This document shows positions 60,075-64,000 of a stretch of 64,000 nucleotides of DNA, one piece after another. Below the pieces are notes generated by a model. The model had not been told where the DNA came from. It worked only from the letters and a program-made list of their open reading frames with translations, and made no database searches. Position 1 is the first letter of the stretch. Every line of letters begins with the position of its first letter. Both the position numbers and the translations under genes were made by a program. Source of the stretch: Saprospiraceae bacterium (GTDB taxonomy: Bacteria; Bacteroidota; Bacteroidia; Chitinophagales; Saprospiraceae); contig JADJLQ010000001.1 of assembly GCA_016709995.1 (NCBI GenBank), positions 282,001 to 346,000 on the forward strand, written 5' to 3'.

Positions 60075-61343
60075 CTAAACCTTACCGAACCTGTGTTGAA
60101 ATAATCCTGGGCCTAAGTCGGTTGCTTTATTGACGCCAGACAAGGCCATATTTAATTCGAGTTCTGCTGCCAGGTTTTTTATCAATGTTTCAACGCCTTG
60201 CCTTCCCTTCAAAGCAAGTGCGTAGGTGTATGGTCTCCCTATGCCTACCATCGAAGCTCCACAAGCCAGGGCTTTCATGATATGAGCGCCACTTCTTACA
60301 CCACTATCGAATAGTATGGGGATAGTGTCACCTACAGCATTTTTGATATTTATCAATGCTTCCAATGAGCTTATAGCGCCATCGACTTGCCTTCCGCCAT
60401 GGTTAGAGACATAGAGGGCATCCATACCGGATGAATGGGCCTTGAGGGCATCGTCAGGGTGTTGGATCCCTTTGAGTATGAGTGGGAGTGATGTATATGA
60501 TCTTATCTGGTTGAGGACATCCCAATTTAGATCTGGTCGAGAATATAACTGAGTGAAGGTACGAACTGACTTGAGTGCCCGGCCCTTTAAATTGGCTTTG
60601 AAATCACCGGGTATTTTGCGTGCCAGTTTCAACATATGGTCTATGACTTGAATATTAATTTTGGTAGCAGTTTTTTCGTCCTGGTATTCATCTACCAGCC
60701 GGTTGAAGATCGGATCGCTGGTATACTGAGCTATTCCTTTGCCTTGCAGAAAAGGTAGGTAGCCTAGGTTCAGATCTCGGTTTCTCCAACCCAGCAAGGT
60801 GGTATCAAGTGTGATTACTATGCCAAGTGCACCGGCTTGCTCTGCTCTTTGTACAAAACTTTTGACCAAAGCATCAGATTTACTCACATACAGTTGAAAG
60901 TACCAGGGGGTGCTCCGCAGTTCTTTAACTATGGCCTCCATTGGATGGGAGGCCTGGCTGGAGATCATCATCGGGACACCTGTAGTTGCACAAGCCCTGG
61001 CGACATCCAGATCAGCTTGAGGATGAGCCAGTTCTAACACCCCGATTGGGCACAAAAAAAAGGGCACGGTATAGGCTTGATTTAAGAAGGTGATGTTGAG
61101 ATCCCGTTGTGTGACGCTTTGGAGCACCCTCGGGGTGATCATGAATTGTTCCCAGGCAGATTGATTGGCCTGGCTAGTGGATTCCAATCCGGCACCTCCG
61201 GCCAAATAGGCATAAGCCTTGGTAGAAAGTATTTTTTTTGCTGCTGCTTCTAAGGAATAATAATCGGTTGGAATGATTGGTTTATTGCCAGCGACTCCAT
61301 TTAAGTAGATATCTTTTTGCCTATCGAGAGCGCTGTAATCCAT
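60075..61343 (-). CDS. FMN-dependent alpha-hydroxy-acid oxidase/dehydrogenase
   Basis: A 422-aa TIM-barrel FMN enzyme of the lactate/glycolate oxidase family. Landmarks are the A-Y-A-Y-L-A-G-G-A start, P-V-x-x-P-M-G-x-type barrel strands (C-P-I-G-V), S-S-Q-A-S-H, L-I-L-K-G-I and S-N-H-G-G-R-Q with the catalytic His and substrate Arg, followed by D-S-G-V-R-S-G and G-R-P-Y near the end. It oxidises 2-hydroxy acids such as lactate, passing electrons to O2 or quinone. Its ATG overlaps the stop of the LEA-like gene by one base, so they are co-transcribed. Confidence 0.92.
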   Translation of the reverse strand: MDYSALDRQKDIYLNGVAGNKPIIPTDYYSLEAAAKKILSTKAYAYLAGGAGLESTSQANQSAWEQFMITPRVLQSVTQRDLNITFLNQAYTVPFFLCPIGVLELAHPQADLDVARACATTGVPMMISSQASHPMEAIVKELRSTPWYFQLYVSKSDALVKSFVQRAEQAGALGIVITLDTTLLGWRNRDLNLGYLPFLQGKGIAQYTSDPIFNRLVDEYQDEKTATKINIQVIDHMLKLARKIPGDFKANLKGRALKSVRTFTQLYSRPDLNWDVLNQIRSYTSLPLILKGIQHPDDALKAHSSGMDALYVSNHGGRQVDGAISSLEALINIKNAVGDTIPILFDSGVRSGAHIMKALACGASMVGIGRPYTYALALKGRQGVETLIKNLAAELELNMALSGVNKATDLGPGLFQHRFGKV

Positions 61344-62206
61344 CAGTCTTTAGTAGGAACATCTTCTACTATATCCACATCTTCTATATGATCATCCACA
61401 TCAGGCCCGCCATTAGACAATAGGTCATTGAGTTGCCTTTGATCTTTGGGATCGAGCGGTTTTTCCTCTGGTGCAGGAGGAGTTACTACTTTTTTAGCTT
61501 CTACTTGTACTGGTTTAGGACTGGACCTTCGGTCTGCATCGTCGAGGAATTTTTTGGCTTTATCAAAAAAGTCTTCGTGTTTACTCATCAAAGGTTCTGT
61601 GAGGTTTTTGTTCTCGGTGATGGGAGTTTCGGCAAAATCACCTTTAGGTTCTTTAGCTTCAATGGCTTTTTCTTTTTCGATAAATTCATCGATCTTTTGA
61701 TTGAGGGCTTTCGATTGCTCTTCGGCGACAGTTTTGGCTTTTTCAAACAGATCTGATCCTTTCGCACGGGCTTTTTCTACCACATTTTCAGAGTAGGATT
61801 CAGCTTTTTTCCAAAAATCATCAGAAGCCTCGACTACCTTGCCGCCAATTTCTTTGGCTTGATCTTTGGCTTTAGACAGAGAGTCAGCTACTTTATCACC
61901 GACTTCTTCCATTTTTTTCTTGATGGGCTCTACATAATCTGCAGCGGTATGCTGGATTTCGCTTTTTGTTTTGGGAGGCTCAGCGCTAAAAGGATCAGCT
62001 TTTTTTTCCCAAAGGTCATCCACTTTATCCAGTACAAATGCGCCGGTCTTGCCGATTTTATCACCGGCATCTTTCATCATCTCTACAGTTTTGTCCATAA
62101 GCTCTTCGCCCTTTTCTTTGGTATAGTCTATGGCTTGTCCGGCCTGGTGTTTGGTCACTCCTTTTACACCAAAAAGTAGTTTCTTTAGCGGATCTAATAT
62201 TCCCAT
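61343..62206 (-). CDS. LEA/apolipoprotein-like amphipathic helical protein
   Basis: A 287-aa, highly charged protein without a signal peptide. Residues 20-185 are made of repeated amphipathic helices with alternating Lys, Glu and Ala (K-A-K-D-Q-A-K-E-I-G, V-V-E-K-A-R-A-K-G-S), a pattern like 11-residue late-embryogenesis-abundant or apolipoprotein repeats. The remainder is Pro/Glu/Lys-rich and low in order, ending with acidic residues. It may bind membranes or protect proteins under drying stress. It sits in one operon with the hydroxy-acid oxidase, a curious pairing with unknown meaning. Confidence 0.7.
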   Translation of the reverse strand: MGILDPLKKLLFGVKGVTKHQAGQAIDYTKEKGEELMDKTVEMMKDAGDKIGKTGAFVLDKVDDLWEKKADPFSAEPPKTKSEIQHTAADYVEPIKKKMEEVGDKVADSLSKAKDQAKEIGGKVVEASDDFWKKAESYSENVVEKARAKGSDLFEKAKTVAEEQSKALNQKIDEFIEKEKAIEAKEPKGDFAETPITENKNLTEPLMSKHEDFFDKAKKFLDDADRRSSPKPVQVEAKKVVTPPAPEEKPLDPKDQRQLNDLLSNGGPDVDDHIEDVDIVEDVPTKD

Positions 62207-62227
62207 GGTAGATAGATTTTATGGTTT

Positions 62228-62235
62228 CAAAACTA
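62228..62235 (-). promoter_or_regulatory. Bacteroidota -7 element of the LEA-like operon
   Basis: The minus strand reads TAGTTTTG, an exact TAnnTTTG match about 21 bases before the ATG at 62206. Confidence 0.45.
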
Positions 62236-62343
62236 CGAAAAAATAATTTTGATAAGATGAAAACTATTCTGTGCTGTAATCGAACCAAATCTCATTTGTG
62301 GAGCACCCTCCAGGTCGAAGACTAGAGAATAATCTAAATGAAG

Positions 62344-62351
62344 TACTTTTG
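62344..62351 (+). promoter_or_regulatory. Bacteroidota -7 element of the amidase gene
   Basis: TACTTTTG, an exact TAnnTTTG match, lies 44 bases before the chosen ATG at 62396. No -33 TTTG was found. Confidence 0.45.
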
Positions 62352-62395
62352 AACGAGTAAAAAGCGTTAAAATATTGAACCAAAATTATGACATC

Positions 62396-63112
62396 ATGAA
62401 CCAGATTCGCTTATTTTTTAAAATCTCCCTGTCCCTGATTATTATATGGAGTATAGCAAGCTGTACTCAAAAAAATACAAGGGCTGCTGCAATAAAAAAT
62501 CTAAAAATCATCGATAAACCCATCGTGTGGGATACGTTGAGAAAAAGATTGTCGCTTGAATATATACATGAAAGACATGGGCTGACCAATGTGAGAGCTC
62601 CATTCATCACCCCCTCTATGATTGTTGTACACTGGACTGCTATACCGACGCTGAATGCCAGTTTTAACACCTTTAAACCGGCAGTACTCGAGGGACGGGA
62701 GGATCTGCAAAATGCAAGCAAACTCAATGTAGGGATCCAGTTTTTGGTGGACAGAAATGGCACCATCTACCGATTGCTCCCTGAAACCGCTTTTGCCAGG
62801 CATGTGATAGGTCTCAATCATTGCGCCATAGGCATAGAAAATGTAGGAGACGGAGATCAAAACAAACTCACGGAGGCGCAATTTACTGCAAATGTAAAAT
62901 TGATCCAGTACTTGCACTATAAATATCCTATCCGGTATGTCATAGGCCATATGGACTATACGAAGTTTAGAAATCATCCACTCTGGAAAGAAACCGATCC
63001 AAATTATTTGACAGAGAAATCCGATCCGGGTGATGATTGGATGAATCGATTGTATAAAGCTTTTCCGCAGGCGGGCGTGTACGGAGTGTCCAGGTTTCCG
63101 AAAGTGGAGTGA
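62396..63112 (+). CDS. N-acetylmuramoyl-L-alanine amidase lipoprotein (amidase_2)
   Basis: A 238-aa exported lipoprotein (lipobox I-A-S-C, Cys23) of the zinc amidase_2 family, which cuts the lactyl-peptide bond of peptidoglycan. The ATG at 62396 was chosen because a signal peptide starts there; a TTG seven codons upstream is in frame. Zinc ligands are seen as His in V-V-H-W-T-A, His in V-I-G-H-M-D-Y and Asp in S-D-P-G-D-D-W. It probably acts in cell wall recycling or remodelling. It stands alone and converges on purC. Confidence 0.9.
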   Translation: MNQIRLFFKISLSLIIIWSIASCTQKNTRAAAIKNLKIIDKPIVWDTLRKRLSLEYIHERHGLTNVRAPFITPSMIVVHWTAIPTLNASFNTFKPAVLEGREDLQNASKLNVGIQFLVDRNGTIYRLLPETAFARHVIGLNHCAIGIENVGDGDQNKLTEAQFTANVKLIQYLHYKYPIRYVIGHMDYTKFRNHPLWKETDPNYLTEKSDPGDDWMNRLYKAFPQAGVYGVSRFPKVE

Positions 63113-63120
63113 TCTAGCCG

Positions 63121-64000
63121 CTACTGGATACTTTTCAAATATTCAGACACCGCCTCTTCCATATCCTTCAGCGGATGATCAGACTCCTGGGGAATAAATG
63201 TCCTGCCTGTGACTTTCTCATACAGTTCGATATATCGATTGGAGATATCCTCAACAAATGTATCCGGCATCGCGGGCATCAGCTGGCCTTCTTTCCCCTG
63301 AAAGCCATGCTCCATCAACCATTCTCGGACAAATTCTTTGGATAATTGTTTTTGATGTTGGCCCAATGCCTGGCGTTGTTCGTAGCCATCCAGATAATAG
63401 TACCTGGAGCTGTCAGGAGTATGTACTTCGTCAATCAATAAGATCTGATCACCATACCGGCCAAACTCGTATTTGGTATCAACCAGGATCAGGCCTTGCT
63501 GCCTGGCCATCTCCGAACCTCGGGCAAATAAAGCAAGAGCATATCCGGCCATGATATCCCATTCTGCGGCAGAGCAAAGCTCCAACCGGATAGCATCCTC
63601 TTTGGAGATGTCTTCGTCATGCCCTACCTCTGCTTTTGTACTTGGAGTGATGATGGGAGCAGGGAAAGGGTCAGATTCGCGCAACCCTTCGGCCATAGGG
63701 ACACCACAAAGCCATCTTGCTCCACTTTTGTATTCTCGCCAGGCATGACCAGCCAAATATCCTCTCACGACAAACTCGAGTTTCACCGGCGAGCATTTTT
63801 TGCCTATGGATACATTAGGGTGGGGTACTGCTTCCAACCAGTTGGGTACGATATCCTGCGTAGCCTGTAGAAAATAAGCAGCTACCTGATTGAGCACCTG
63901 TCCTTTGTAAGGGATCAGACTGGGTAGAATATGATCAAAAGCTGAGATACGGTCGCTGGCAATAGATACCAGATGCTCGCCGACGGTATAGACTTCCCTT
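63121..64000 (-). CDS. purC: Phosphoribosylaminoimidazole-succinocarboxamide synthase (SAICAR synthase), 5' end beyond the window
   Basis: Purine-pathway enzyme that joins aspartate to CAIR using ATP. The frame continues to the right edge, so the first few codons are missing. The visible start reads R-E-V-Y-T-V-G-E-H-L and then S-D-R-I-S-A-F-D, the conserved opening. Other landmarks: I-P-Y-K-G, V-K-L-E-F-V-V-R-G-Y-L-A-G, L-I-L-V-D-T-K-Y-E-F-G and D-E-V-H-T-P-D-S-S-R-Y. About 293 residues are present, indicating the longer ~300-aa form. It converges on the amidase gene with an eight-base gap. Confidence 0.95.
   Translation of the reverse strand, partial: REVYTVGEHLVSIASDRISAFDHILPSLIPYKGQVLNQVAAYFLQATQDIVPNWLEAVPHPNVSIGKKCSPVKLEFVVRGYLAGHAWREYKSGARWLCGVPMAEGLRESDPFPAPIITPSTKAEVGHDEDISKEDAIRLELCSAAEWDIMAGYALALFARGSEMARQQGLILVDTKYEFGRYGDQILLIDEVHTPDSSRYYYLDGYEQRQALGQHQKQLSKEFVREWLMEHGFQGKEGQLMPAMPDTFVEDISNRYIELYEKVTGRTFIPQESDHPLKDMEEAVSEYLKSIQ

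Noticed and set aside
1..64000. tRNA, rRNA, CRISPR array, insertion sequence or prophage
   Set aside because: Gaps were read on both strands; no cloverleaf, repeated spacer structure, transposase or phage gene was seen.

Overview
The window is chromosomal DNA from a member of the Bacteroidota. The evidence is a SusC/SusD pair, DUF6702 and HupE family genes, lipoboxes of the LxxC type, many starts without a Shine-Dalgarno sequence, and repeated matches to the Bacteroidota promoter -7 element TAnnTTTG (ahcY, yicC, yceD, metK, gcvP, sigma factor, ferredoxin, acyl-CoA dehydrogenase). The gene mix (DUF1549/DUF1553 with DUF1501, sortilin-like Asp-box proteins, many divergent hypothetical proteins) would fit Saprospiria or a related lineage, but that placement is an impression and was not tested. 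No rRNA, tRNA, CRISPR array, insertion sequence or prophage was seen.

Layout. 1-2546: end of a frameshifted susC and a complete susD, closed by a perfect 26-bp hairpin. 2656-5482 (minus): HupE, DUF6702 and yidD genes, and ahcY. 5745-12828 (plus): an apparent operon of a bicovalent FAD oxidase, a 7TM receptor adenylate cyclase, a stand-alone protein that looks like the N-terminal domain of VioB/RebD-type enzymes, and a Kelch-like lipoprotein. 12867-14710 (minus): yicC, gmk, apaG. 15022-17687: two-subunit molybdenum hydroxylase (IorAB type). 17964-20094: yceD, rpmF, ridA, trpS. 20320-29115: rhamnosidase, DUF1905 protein, FAH-family hydrolase, metK, gcvP. 29385-34115: an AT-richer, loosely packed stretch with a GH13 lipoprotein, a DHFR-like gene flanked by short inverted repeats, a gene remnant, an Asp-box protein behind five helically phased TTTACA repeats, and a TonB-C-like secreted protein.

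34302-37205: a tight four-gene run of stand-alone ribA, an MDR-type dehydrogenase, a PTPS/QueD-like protein lacking the usual catalytic residues, and a GT4 glycosyltransferase. It faces a two-gene minus-strand operon (CDP-alcohol phosphatidyltransferase and a membrane sulfatase-fold enzyme). This is the best candidate for an undescribed pathway, perhaps making a glycosylated pterin- or pyrimidine-derived compound. 39757-42602: uvrA with one frameshift. 42887-46594: ECF sigma factor, ferredoxin, TetR regulator, a 43-residue small ORF and an acyl-CoA dehydrogenase.

46832-58487: five co-directional genes (large sortilin-like protein, unknown 430-aa protein, cytochrome c-DUF1549-LamG-DUF1553 protein, DUF1501 protein, DUF4838 protein), probably acting on polysaccharides. 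58503-64000: serine hydrolase lipoprotein, FMN-dependent hydroxy-acid oxidase, a LEA-like amphipathic protein, an amidase lipoprotein and purC running off the right edge. Both frameshifts (susC, uvrA) are single missing bases in short A/T runs, so assembly or sequencing error is as likely as true gene loss.
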